In this document: positions 15,904 to 23,678 of the stretch, piece by piece
How the letters are laid out: each line of letters opens with the position of its first letter
Numbering within the stretch: the first letter of the stretch is position 1
Assembly (NCBI GenBank): GCA_020439945.1
Contig: JAGRPB010000014.1
Coordinates: forward strand, 1 to 48,528
Length of the DNA: 48,528 nucleotides
Reading direction: 5' to 3'
From: Verrucomicrobiia bacterium
GTDB taxonomy: Bacteria > Verrucomicrobiota > Verrucomicrobiia > Verrucomicrobiales > DEV007
Notes under the pieces: model-generated
What the model was told of the DNA's origin: nothing
Databases searched by the model: none
What the model saw: only the letters and a program-made list of their open reading frames with translations
Program-made: the position numbers and the translations under genes

Positions 15904-16980
15904 TCACAGGTAGCTCGACAACAGCCGCAGCGCGGCGCGGACTGAAGCCAGCGAGGCGGTTTCGTTCGCGGTGTGATAGCCGGTCGTGGGAATCTGGAGG
16001 GTCGTGCCGCTGATCTCTCCGCCGGTGGCGGTCACGAGCCGACCCAGCTCGGTCCGGCCGAGGGACATCGGCTTGGCGCGCTGGGCGTTCTGGGCCTCGA
16101 TCCAGGCATCTTTGAATGAGTAAGAGATGCCGAGGCGTTCGCAGAGATCGCGAATCTCGGCGGTGAAGGAAGCATCGAACTGGCCGGTGGCGTCGCGATT
16201 TCTCAGCACCAGTTCCTGTGCCGTGGCGGCTTCCGCATCGGGATAGGGACTCGTATCGATGACCAGCAGCCGGCGCGTGGCCCAGCGCTCCCGCTGAAAC
16301 CAGGAAAGCGCGTAGCGCCAGCTGCGTCCGGCTTCCTCCTGGGCGGTGAAAAGGGCGGTGCCCTGAAAGCCGAGACGGAACAGGTGAATGATCAGGGCGA
16401 CCGAGAGCACGTTGTCGAGCTGCGCCGAGATCGTGTCGTCGGTGACCCGGAGGCGATCGAGGAAGGAAATCGGCGTACCGGGATGAAGGTACTCGAGACC
16501 GTCGATTTCGAAGATGAGGTTGCGCCGTCGGGGACACATGTGACCGTCGGAAATGACGCCCTGCCCGAGGTAGGTGCCGGTGAAGGGCAGGTGAGCCTGC
16601 ACCCGTTGACCCGTGAATCGATCGGCGATCGCGGCCATGGTTTGTTCCGACACCGAGTCGCCGTCCAGTTCGCCCCGGTTCCCGGCGATGAAGGCGGCAT
16701 ATTGGAATTCGTCGGGACCGGTGCAGAGCAGCCCGTGCCGGTCGATGTGGGCGGAGAGGACGAGGACTTCGGGTTCCTTGCCTCGCGCCACGAGCACGCC
16801 GAGGTGGCGTTCCACCACCAGATCGAATTCCTCCAGTTCCCGGCGCAGAACCCGAAAGAAGGAATCTTCCGTTCCCACGACGGACGGTTCCCGCACCAGT
16901 TGTTGCAGGATTTCCAGAAAGCCCGCCATGTCCGGGAGGAGATCGGGGCCGCCAACTCCCGGCGATTCGACTGGATTCAT
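15904..16980 (-). CDS. Metallo-aminopeptidase of the M42/M28 (MH clan) type
   Basis: 358 residues from the ATG at 16980; AGGAG lies 13 nt upstream and the longer extension is basic, low-quality sequence. Co-catalytic zinc ligands can be followed in order: SAHIDRHG (His78, Asp80), the bridging QLDN (Asp189), AQEEAG (Glu215/Glu216), DTSPYPDA (Asp242), and a C-terminal TTGYHTANE (His336). This order matches M42/M28 peptidases, which remove N-terminal residues from peptides or act as deblocking aminopeptidases. No signal peptide, so cytoplasmic. It is divergent from the YegP-like gene (153 bp between) and 56 bp upstream of the PepSY-like gene on the same strand. Confidence 0.82.
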   Translation of the reverse strand: MNPVESPGVGGPDLLPDMAGFLEILQQLVREPSVVGTEDSFFRVLRRELEEFDLVVERHLGVLVARGKEPEVLVLSAHIDRHGLLCTGPDEFQYAAFIAGNRGELDGDSVSEQTMAAIADRFTGQRVQAHLPFTGTYLGQGVISDGHMCPRRRNLIFEIDGLEYLHPGTPISFLDRLRVTDDTISAQLDNVLSVALIIHLFRLGFQGTALFTAQEEAGRSWRYALSWFQRERWATRRLLVIDTSPYPDAEAATAQELVLRNRDATGQFDASFTAEIRDLCERLGISYSFKDAWIEAQNAQRAKPMSLGRTELGRLVTATGGEISGTTLQIPTTGYHTANETASLASVRAALRLLSSYL

Positions 16981-17133
16981 GTTCGTCGGTGAACTCCTGA
17001 GCACGAAGTGTGCCCGCCTGTGCAATTCAACCGGCAGAGGATGATTTTGCGGAAAGGTCTCGATTGGGCTTCTCAAACGAGGCGGAATAGCTAAGGTGGA
17101 TTGGGAAAGCCAACCTGTTCCACCACCACCGCC

Positions 17134-17472
17134 ATGCCTGGAAAATTCGAACTCAAGAAAGCCAAGAACGGAAAACTGTTCTTCAATCTTCTCGCCACCA
17201 ATGGCCAGGTCATTCTGACCAGTCAGATGTACGCCTCCAAAGCCACCGCGAAAAAGGGGATCGCTTCGGTTCAGAACAACGCCGCCGAACCCGGCCAGTT
17301 CGAACGTCTGACCACGAAGAAGGGCGAGCCGTATTTCGTGCTCAAAGCGAAGAATCGTCAGGTCATCGGCACCAGCGAGTCCTACAATACGGCAAAGGCG
17401 ATGGAGAATGGCATCGCTTCGGTGGGCAAAAACGCGCCCGGAGCCGCGATCGACGATCAGTCGGCGGGCTGA
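17134..17472 (+). CDS. YegP-like protein (DUF1508, two tandem repeats)
   Basis: 112 residues from the ATG at 17134. Two near-identical units of ~50 residues: GKFELKKAKNGKLFFNLLAT with NGQVILTSQMYASKATAKKG, then GQFERLTTKKGEPYFVLKAK with NRQVIGTSESYNTAKAMENG. This is the YegP/DUF1508 layout, in which each unit forms a beta-beta-beta-alpha fold and two units pack together. The role of the family is not known. Small, basic and cytoplasmic. Its stop is 20 bp from the stop of the convergent toxin gene. Confidence 0.9.
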   Translation: MPGKFELKKAKNGKLFFNLLATNGQVILTSQMYASKATAKKGIASVQNNAAEPGQFERLTTKKGEPYFVLKAKNRQVIGTSESYNTAKAMENGIASVGKNAPGAAIDDQSAG

Positions 17473-17492
17473 AGGCGAAGGAATAAGGCGTT

Positions 17493-17795
17493 TCAGTCTT
17501 CATCGAGCCGGTCGCGCCAGTAACCGGGCTCGCGATGCTGGTGTATCACGGCAACCACCTGGACCGTCGTTTCGTCCTCGATTCGATAGACCAACGTGTA
17601 GGGGAACACGTCGAAACGGCACTGACGCAGATCACCATCAAAGGTCCGGCTGATCTCCGGATCGGCCAGCATCCGCAATTCGGCCTCTTTCCACTTGGCC
17701 AGGAACGCTCTGGCAAGTTCCTCCCGCTGAGTTTCGTACCACGTGGCGGCGTCCATCGCCTCGCCGAAGGCCTCGTCATCGTATCGGACTCTCAT
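17493..17795 (-). CDS. ParE/RelE-type toxin
   Basis: 100 residues. Sequence features of the ParE/RelE superfamily: an N-terminal strand (MRVRYDDEAFGEAMDAATWY), two helices (QREELARAFLAKWKEAELRM), the loop HPEIS-like LADPEISRTFDG, then DLRQCRFDVFPYTLVYRIED and VVAVIHQHREPGYWRDRL, where the conserved Arg, Tyr and His/Arg-Pro-rich end lie. ParE members poison gyrase and RelE members cut mRNA; this close a match to the P-x-YW end is more usual for ParE-like proteins. Its ATG overlaps the antitoxin stop by four bases (17792-17795), giving translational coupling. Probably autoregulated with its partner. Confidence 0.88.
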   Translation of the reverse strand: MRVRYDDEAFGEAMDAATWYETQREELARAFLAKWKEAELRMLADPEISRTFDGDLRQCRFDVFPYTLVYRIEDETTVQVVAVIHQHREPGYWRDRLDED

Positions 17796-18049
17796 CCGTT
17801 GAAGTGAGTCCCGAAGCGCCGATTGACCCGCTCCCACACTTCCTCGCCTGAGATCAATTCGGTTCGTCCCTTGTCAATGTCCTCGACACGGCGGCGCAAC
17901 TCCTCCTTCCAAGCCGGGGTGATTTCCGCTTCACGCTCTTCCTCCAGGCTGGCAAGCAAGCGCGCCACCAGACGCGAGCGATCGGGCAGAGGAAGGTGCA
18001 GAACGCTCTTTTCGATCTCTTCGTAGGTGCTTCCGATTGCGGTGGCCAT
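17792..18049 (-). CDS. Antitoxin of the addiction-module component type (TIGR02574-like)
   Basis: 85 residues: an N-terminal helical region (STYEEIEKSVLHLPLPDRSR), LVARLLASLEEEREAEITPA, and a C-terminal helical tail ELRRRVEDIDKGRTELISGE ending in VWERVNRRFGTH. The pattern 'LP..DR..L...LL.SL......' followed by 'W..E...R..........' is the signature of this short antitoxin family paired with ParE/RelE toxins. It precedes the toxin and overlaps it by 4 bp. An inverted repeat tagtcag/ctgacta at 18144-18162, ~95 bp upstream of the start, is a possible but unproven operator. Confidence 0.88.
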   Translation of the reverse strand: MATAIGSTYEEIEKSVLHLPLPDRSRLVARLLASLEEEREAEITPAWKEELRRRVEDIDKGRTELISGEEVWERVNRRFGTHFNG

Positions 18050-18331
18050 GGATCCAGTCTAGCCGTTTCGGCGGTTTTTGTCGCGTCACTTTATCCGGCC
18101 GAATGGAAGTCCGATAAATGGCAGACCTGCCCCTGTTACCCGCTAGTCAGAACGCCTGACTACGCAGAAGGCAAAACTGCGGGCAAATCCGGAGCATTCC
18201 GGATATCCGCCGCGCAGCGGACGCTCTCCTTTTCCCAATTTCGGCGGCGCAGAAGATTTTGACTCCGCCGGATGCCAAAAATAGTTTCTGGCCTCGACTT
18301 CGATTCAAAAACACCCCATCCCCCCACGACC

Positions 18332-18790
18332 ATGAGCCTTGCCGATGACCTGAGCCAGAATCCCGATGACGCCGAGTGGAGCCGATTCCTCGAGGCGACC
18401 ATTGCCGATTTCGACTGCACCACCGGAACCCTGCATCGACTCGATCTGTCCGATCAACATCTCAAGCTCGTGGCGCACCGTGGCATCCCCGAGCAGCTCA
18501 TGCCGATTGTCGGCTCCATCCCGATCGGCAAGGGCATCGCGGGCACGGCCGCCCTCCGGCTCGAGCCCGTGGAAATCTGTAACCTGCAGACCGACACCTC
18601 GGGCGTCGCCAAGCCGGGGGCCAAGCAAACCAACGTCCAGGGATCGCTCGCGGTTCCGGTGCTCGACGGCGACCGGCTCTGTGGCACGCTGGGGGTAGGC
18701 AAGCTGGTGCCCTACGATTTCTCCGACGAGGAGAAGCACCGGTTGATGACCCTCGGGCAGGCCATCGCGATCCGACTCCTGCCAGCGTAA
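18332..18790 (+). CDS. GAF-domain protein
   Basis: 152 residues from the ATG at 18332; upstream residues in frame are poor. Essentially a single GAF domain: helix DAEWSRFLEATIADFDCTTG, strand TLHRLDLSDQHLKLVAHRGI, then the GKGIAGTAALRLEPVEICNL segment, GSLAVPVLDGDRLCGTLGVG and a final helix. GAF domains bind small ligands such as cyclic nucleotides or chromophores; no output domain is attached, so it may be a stand-alone sensor. The cysteine pattern does not match free methionine-sulfoxide reductase. It stands alone between the TA module (divergent) and the isomerase gene 102 bp downstream. Confidence 0.85.
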   Translation: MSLADDLSQNPDDAEWSRFLEATIADFDCTTGTLHRLDLSDQHLKLVAHRGIPEQLMPIVGSIPIGKGIAGTAALRLEPVEICNLQTDTSGVAKPGAKQTNVQGSLAVPVLDGDRLCGTLGVGKLVPYDFSDEEKHRLMTLGQAIAIRLLPA

Positions 18791-18892
18791 CGCAGAACCT
18801 GTCTTGGGCTGAGGCGCGGCGCATTCCCGGATGTGGCCGTGCTTGCCAGCGGTGGCGGACGAGATAGGGTTCCGTCCTCAATTCAACCCTCT

Positions 18893-19747
18893 ATGAAAAC
18901 CTTCGCTTTTTCCGCGTTCGCTCTCGCGGCGACCGTCACCGGGCTTTTCGCCGCCGACCCGATTCCCGCCGACCATCTCGTCAACGGATTCGGCATTGGT
19001 TGCCAGGCCTACACCTTCAATCGTTTCACGACCTTCGAGGCCATCGAGAAAACCGCCGCCGCCGGTGGCAAAGTCATCGAATTCTATCCCGGCCAGAAAC
19101 TCTCGCCGGCCGAGCCGGACGTGAAGTGGGATCACAACGCGTCTCCGGAAACCATCGCCAAGGTGAAGGCCAAGCTGAAAGAGAACGGCCTGATCGCCGT
19201 CGCCTACGGTGTGGTCGGCCTGAGCAAGGACGAAGCCGAGTGCCGCAAGGTCTTTGAATTCGCCAAGACCATGGGCATCCGCGTCATCAACACCGAATCG
19301 GTGGACGCCATCGATACCTTCGAGAAACTGGTGAAGGAGTACGACATCAAGGTCGGTTTCCACGATCATCCCAAGCGCGAAAAGGATCCGAACTACCGGA
19401 TGTGGGATCCCAACTACATCCTCGATCTGGTGAAAGACCGCGATCCGCGGATCGGTTCCTGTGCCGACACCGGCCACTGGATGCGTTCGGGACTCAAGCC
19501 GGTCGATTGCCTGCGCATCCTGAAGGGCCGCATCATGAGCAGCCACCTGAAGGATCTGAATGGTTTCGTTCACCTGGCCCACGACATGCCCTACGGCACG
19601 GGCGAGGGCGATGTGAGCGCGATCCTCAAGGAATTCCAGGCGCAGGGCTTCAACGGACCGATTTCCATCGAGTACGAATACCACTGGGAAGATTCGCTGC
19701 CGGAAGTCACCGAGTGCATCGACTACGTGAAAAACTGGAAGCCCTGA
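18893..19747 (+). CDS. Exported sugar phosphate isomerase/epimerase-like TIM-barrel protein
   Basis: 284 residues from the ATG at 18893, beginning a signal peptide (MKTFAFSAFALAATVTGLFA). Xylose-isomerase-like/AP-endonuclease-2 barrel: GIGCQAYTFNRFTTFEAIEK, GGKVIEFYPGQKLS, YGVVGLSKDEAECRKVFEFA, VGFHDHPKREKD, GSCADTGHWMRSGL, MSSHLKDLNG and GPISIEYEYHWED supply metal-ligand-type His, Asp and Glu residues on successive strands. Exported members are common in this phylum and occur with ThuA and DUF1080 proteins in keto-sugar degradation. The ThuA gene follows after 26 bp on the same strand, so the two probably form an operon. Exact substrate unknown. Confidence 0.86.
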   Translation: MKTFAFSAFALAATVTGLFAADPIPADHLVNGFGIGCQAYTFNRFTTFEAIEKTAAAGGKVIEFYPGQKLSPAEPDVKWDHNASPETIAKVKAKLKENGLIAVAYGVVGLSKDEAECRKVFEFAKTMGIRVINTESVDAIDTFEKLVKEYDIKVGFHDHPKREKDPNYRMWDPNYILDLVKDRDPRIGSCADTGHWMRSGLKPVDCLRILKGRIMSSHLKDLNGFVHLAHDMPYGTGEGDVSAILKEFQAQGFNGPISIEYEYHWEDSLPEVTECIDYVKNWKP

Positions 19748-19773
19748 GCCGGCCAAACTTGGCTGTTTTCCCC

Positions 19774-20724
19774 ATGAAACTTCCCTTCACCTCCCGTCTG
19801 CTGCCGCTCGTCGTGGCAGGACTCCTGGCGCCGCTCGTATCCGCCGTCGCCGCACCGCGAAAAATCCTGTTTTTCACGAAATCCAGCGGCTACGAGCATT
19901 CCGTCATTTCCTGGAAGGACGGCAAGCCCAGCTACGCCGAAAAGATCCTGTTGGACCTGGGCGAAAAGAATGACTGGGAATTCACCTTCTCGAAGGACGG
20001 CTCGCTGTTCAGTCCCGATTACCTGAAGCAGTTCGACGCGGTGATGTTCTACACCACCGGCGATCTCTGCAGCCCGGGCACGGACGGGAATCCGCCGATG
20101 TCCCCGGAAGGGAAGCAGGCGCTCTTCGATTTCGTGAACAGCGGGAAAGGCTTCATCGGCACCCACTCGGCAAGCGACACCTTTCACACCGCCAACGAGG
20201 CCGACAAGGGGCCGGATCGCTACCTGAACCACGGCAAGGACGCGGATCCCTACGTGCGTTTTCTCGGCGGCGAATTCATCAAGCACGGTGCGCAGCAGGT
20301 GGTGAAGAATACGGTGACCGATGCCAAGTTCCCCGGGTTCGAAAAGGTCGGGCCCGAGTATGGTTTTCAGGAAGAGTGGTATTCGCTCAAAGATTTCACG
20401 CCAAACATTCACGTGCTGACGGTGATTGACGCGCCTTCGATGGAGGGCGCCGAATACCAACGCCCGGCCTACCCGAATACCTGGGCCAGGACGGAAGGGG
20501 ACGGTCGCGTCTTCTACACCGCGATGGGGCATCGCGAGGACGTGTGGACGAATCCGATCTTTCAGGACATCCTCGTCGGTGGGATTCGCTGGGCCCTCGG
20601 CGATGTCTCGGCCGAGGTGCCGCCGAATATCGAGTCAGCCGCTCCCGGGGCCTACACGAACCCTCCCTACGTCGAACCGGCTCCGAAGAAACCGGCGCCG
20701 GCCAAGAAGACCGCGGCCAAGTGA
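19774..20724 (+). CDS. Exported ThuA-domain protein, operon partner of the isomerase
   Basis: 316 residues from the ATG at 19774, which opens a signal peptide (MKLPFTSRLLPLVVAGLLAP, cleavage after SAVAA). ThuA fold: KILFFTKSSGYEHSVISWKD, YLKQFDAVMFYTTGDLCSPG, GKGFIGTHSASDTFHTANEA, VLTVIDAPSMEGAEYQRPAY, then RVFYTAMGHREDVWTNPIFQ before the final helix. The tail is a low-complexity Pro/Lys/Ala stretch (EPAPKKPAPAKKTAAK) that may lie in the cell wall or be unstructured. It sits 26 bp behind the sugar-isomerase gene. Known members act in disaccharide use via 3-keto sugars; the reaction of this exported form is not known. Confidence 0.86.
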   Translation: MKLPFTSRLLPLVVAGLLAPLVSAVAAPRKILFFTKSSGYEHSVISWKDGKPSYAEKILLDLGEKNDWEFTFSKDGSLFSPDYLKQFDAVMFYTTGDLCSPGTDGNPPMSPEGKQALFDFVNSGKGFIGTHSASDTFHTANEADKGPDRYLNHGKDADPYVRFLGGEFIKHGAQQVVKNTVTDAKFPGFEKVGPEYGFQEEWYSLKDFTPNIHVLTVIDAPSMEGAEYQRPAYPNTWARTEGDGRVFYTAMGHREDVWTNPIFQDILVGGIRWALGDVSAEVPPNIESAAPGAYTNPPYVEPAPKKPAPAKKTAAK

Positions 20725-20815
20725 GGGACCAGGTTCGTCGCGGAACCGGTCACTGATTGCGCCGAAAAATCCCGCCATCCGGCTTCGGGCGGGAGTGTAG
20801 GTTGATCCACTTTTC

Positions 20816-21562
20816 ATGCGCTCCTTCCTCCAGATCCCGATAGTGTGCGCGGATGCCGGCACCGTGTTGCGAGCGATCCTGATCGCGGTCGTGACCGGGT
20901 GTTCTGGCGTGGCATTGGCCGTCGATGGTGACGCCACCGCTGGGGATGGCGGAGGAGCGTCGCTTCCGGACTCCGTGGTGGTGCCCGTATCGGCGTCGAA
21001 CTACGAGGCGCTGATGCAGAATTCGCCCTTCCTGCGTTCGCTGAACCTGTCCGACTCGATCATCCTGACCGGGGTCGCCCGGATCGAGGGTGAGTTGTAC
21101 GTGACGCTTTTCCACAAGGACACGAAAGAAACCCAGGTCGTATCCGATGCCGCCAATGCGCAGGGCTGGCGCCTCGTGGGGGTGGAGGGCGATCAGTCCG
21201 ATCTCGAAAAGATGATCGCGCGAATCGCCGTGGCCGGTGGCGAAGTCGTGTCGGTGCGGTTCGACGAAGACCAGCTGAAGCCGGGCGAAATCAAGACGGC
21301 GAGCCGGCCCGGCAATTCCTCCAACGGGCGGAGTGAAAGGTCAGACCGGCCCCAACGCGACTATCACGAGGGCGTTTCGGGCGACGGCTTTCGCGGCCCG
21401 CCGCCGAAGGACATCGTCGAAAAGCTGTCCAAACTCGACGAAGGCACCCGCAATCGTCTCATCGAAGAAATCGGCAAAATCCGCGAACGCGGCGTCAGCA
21501 GCGAGGAACGCCAGGTCATCTTTCGCCGCATGGTCGAACGCGCCGCCAGTGCGCGGCGGTAG
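20816..21562 (+). CDS. Exported or membrane-anchored protein of unknown function
   Basis: 248 residues from the ATG at 20816. A hydrophobic N-terminus (VLRAILIAVVTGCSGVALAV, about 17-36) is a long signal peptide or anchor; C29 in VTGCSG could be a lipidation site. A small alpha/beta unit follows (FLRSLNLSDSIILTGVARIE, then LYVTLFHKDTKETQVVSDAA, then WRLVGVEGDQSDLEKMIARI), then a basic, disordered linker (SNGRSERSDRPQRDYHEG) and a helical C-terminus (IVEKLSKLDEGTRNRLIEEI). No family recognised. It ends 91 bp before the exported Lon-like protease gene on the same strand and might be its partner, which is inference from position only. Confidence 0.65.
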   Translation: MRSFLQIPIVCADAGTVLRAILIAVVTGCSGVALAVDGDATAGDGGGASLPDSVVVPVSASNYEALMQNSPFLRSLNLSDSIILTGVARIEGELYVTLFHKDTKETQVVSDAANAQGWRLVGVEGDQSDLEKMIARIAVAGGEVVSVRFDEDQLKPGEIKTASRPGNSSNGRSERSDRPQRDYHEGVSGDGFRGPPPKDIVEKLSKLDEGTRNRLIEEIGKIRERGVSSEERQVIFRRMVERAASARR

Positions 21563-21653
21563 GGCACTTTCGGAGGTGAGGGACAGGAAATTCGGTTTGA
21601 CAAAGGCGGCGCTTTTTTGGTCCGATCTTAGCGACTTTGCGAAGGTGTTAACG

Positions 21654-23450
21654 ATGAAACCGGTTCTCACAGGGTTGTTGCTGATTGGTTGCCTTTCCTT
21701 TCTCTCGGAAAGGTCCGTCGCTCAGCAATTTGGTCCATGGCGAATCGGAATGACCGAGCAGGAAATCCGGGCGGAGACTTTATTTGGTCCCTACGAGTCC
21801 AGGGAAGTACGCGACCCGGTTTCGCAGTCTGTCCTTTTCAGTCGGTTGGAATCCAGCCCCGCGATTCCCTTCAAAGGGCAGAAGATCCCGGTGGCCATCT
21901 CGATCAAGGGAGGATTCGCGGTTCAGTTTTCCATCTCGGTGGGAACAACGGATTCCCAGACAGAGGCAGCCGATCTGGCACGACAATTGTTGGAGTTTCT
22001 CTATCGATACTACGAGATGGAGATGCCCGAACAGATTCAGAATCTGGATATCAATGCGGCCCTTTCCGAGCAGAAGAGTACCTACGAATTCCCGATGCCC
22101 GAATTTTCCAACCGGCAGGTTTGGATTGGTCATTCAACCGACAAGTATTCAGTGTTGCTACAGGTGAGGAGTGACGAGCCGGGCACCGGTGTTCCGGGAA
22201 AGGCTGAGCCCAGTCAGGACTTCCCCGAGATTGGAGTGGAGCCACCCGAGATGGTGCAGGCCGAAACAGATCCGCAGCGCGTCGAAAAAGTGGGAGGAAA
22301 CATCTCGTTCAAGCGTTCCCTGGCGACGATTCATGCATTGTTGGTTCGGGAGATCGAAGATGGGAAACATGCCGCCCAGGCGATGCCATTGACCGCAACA
22401 GCCACGCTCGATCGGACGGATGGAAAAATCGGATTTCAATTCAATCAGGAAGTGGGCCCAGAAATGACGCGGGCACTCGCCGAGGTGGTGCGGGCGACTC
22501 AGATTCGGCATCAGATACTTCCGACGAATCAGGAAGTACAATTCGGCTTCGCCGACAAATGGACCGGAAAAGACGGACCGTCCGCAGCGGTGGCGACCGC
22601 TCTCCTTCTCGAGTCGCTTTTTGAAGGTTTCGAGATTCCGGAAAACGTTGCCGTCACCGGAGATCTGAACGCCGACCAGAAAGTTCAGCCGATTGGTGGC
22701 GTGCCGGACAAGATCCGCGGCGCCATGGCCGAGGGTTGCTCGGTGATCGGCATTCCCGTCGCGAATGAGGTGGATATTGACGATTTCGTCGTGGAGGAGA
22801 AGCTTCGGGCTTTCCTGACCGCCAGGGTATTCCTCCTTGATTCGCTCGACGATGCGGTTCGGCTGGTGAATCCCGATGCGAGATCTCCCGAATACAGTCA
22901 GGCGCTGACTTCGTTTGATTCCATTCAATCCGATCTGGCTCAAGGAGGCGCGAAAGCACTGTTCGCTCCCGAAATGGCTCAACGACTCAGGTTGGTCCTC
23001 AATGGTGCGCCCAATTTGTATTCGGCGAAGATACTCCTGGCAGCCGCCGAGAATCGACTGCCCGCTCACTTTTCGCTTTCCGGAACCTTGATCCGTCTTC
23101 ACGAGGCGATGGCTCCCTACGCCGACTTTGCTGGACGGATCAGATCGGGAGAGTCGATAGAAACGTTTCAGCTCGGCAAAGACGACGCTCTCAACGAGAC
23201 GCAGAATCGATTGAGAGCCTTGCGCTCACAGAGTGATCCGCGTCTCGTGCAGGTCATCAGCAACCAGGAAGTGGTGCTCGATCGCCTTCAACGATTCATC
23301 AATTCCAGCGACCGGAATGAAAGAGTCGTTCAAGGTCATCTGGACGAAATCAAAGCAGTTTCAACCCGGGCATCAGAGGAGTGGAAACGTATGCTCGGGA
23401 ATCAGGAGATCCAGGATCAACTGATGGCTCGTGGCATCAATCTGCATTGA
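21654..23450 (+). CDS. Exported Lon-like (S16) protease without an AAA+ domain
   Basis: 598 residues from the ATG at 21654. The N-terminus (MKPVLTGLLLIGCLSFLSER) is a signal peptide, with a possible lipobox LIGC at Cys13 or cleavage after SVA. After a ~200-residue domain, residues ~215-390 form a Lon proteolytic domain: GKDGPSAAVATALLLES holds the nucleophile Ser310 and QPIGGVPDKIRGA holds Lys353. The Ser-Lys spacing of 43 residues equals that of E. coli Lon (S679/K722). There is no ATPase domain. A helical C-terminal region follows (to ~595). A substrate-gating or chaperone partner must therefore act outside the ATP-using compartment. The L,D-transpeptidase gene lies 228 bp downstream. TTGACA at 21597-21602 could be a -35 element, but I see no good -10. 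Confidence 0.88.
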   Translation: MKPVLTGLLLIGCLSFLSERSVAQQFGPWRIGMTEQEIRAETLFGPYESREVRDPVSQSVLFSRLESSPAIPFKGQKIPVAISIKGGFAVQFSISVGTTDSQTEAADLARQLLEFLYRYYEMEMPEQIQNLDINAALSEQKSTYEFPMPEFSNRQVWIGHSTDKYSVLLQVRSDEPGTGVPGKAEPSQDFPEIGVEPPEMVQAETDPQRVEKVGGNISFKRSLATIHALLVREIEDGKHAAQAMPLTATATLDRTDGKIGFQFNQEVGPEMTRALAEVVRATQIRHQILPTNQEVQFGFADKWTGKDGPSAAVATALLLESLFEGFEIPENVAVTGDLNADQKVQPIGGVPDKIRGAMAEGCSVIGIPVANEVDIDDFVVEEKLRAFLTARVFLLDSLDDAVRLVNPDARSPEYSQALTSFDSIQSDLAQGGAKALFAPEMAQRLRLVLNGAPNLYSAKILLAAAENRLPAHFSLSGTLIRLHEAMAPYADFAGRIRSGESIETFQLGKDDALNETQNRLRALRSQSDPRLVQVISNQEVVLDRLQRFINSSDRNERVVQGHLDEIKAVSTRASEEWKRMLGNQEIQDQLMARGINLH

Positions 23451-23565
23451 TCGATCACACCGCGCGGAACGGCGGTAATTTCGAAGTTTCCTCTAAGAAA
23501 TACCGCGGCAATCCGTTTCTTTCCCGTCTCGATTGAAATGGCCGTGAGCCGATGGCGATTCACTG

Positions 23566-23594
23566 TTGGCTTAGAATGTTTCGCCACTTAAAAT
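23566..23594 (+). promoter_or_regulatory. Sigma-70-type promoter for the L,D-transpeptidase gene
   Basis: TTGGCT (23566-23571), a 17-bp spacer and TAAAAT (23589-23594) match the housekeeping consensus well and lie in the most AT-rich part of the 228-bp gap. The start codon is 85 bp from the -10 end, leaving a leader of about 75 nt. I saw no riboswitch-like fold in it. Confidence 0.5.
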
Positions 23595-23678
23595 ATTCGA
23601 GATTCTAAACTGAGTAGAAAAAATCTTGTTTTGTGCATGATTCCTGCGATCTTTTTTCACCCCAACACGAAACTTGAT

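Noticed and set aside
15848..16537. N-terminal extension of the PepSY-like gene on the minus strand
   Set aside because: It lies within the peptidase gene in another frame and reads as Arg/Ser-rich noise; the signal peptide starts at 15847.
18332..18790. GAF protein as a free methionine-(R)-sulfoxide reductase
   Set aside because: The catalytic cysteine pattern of that family is not present in the right positions.
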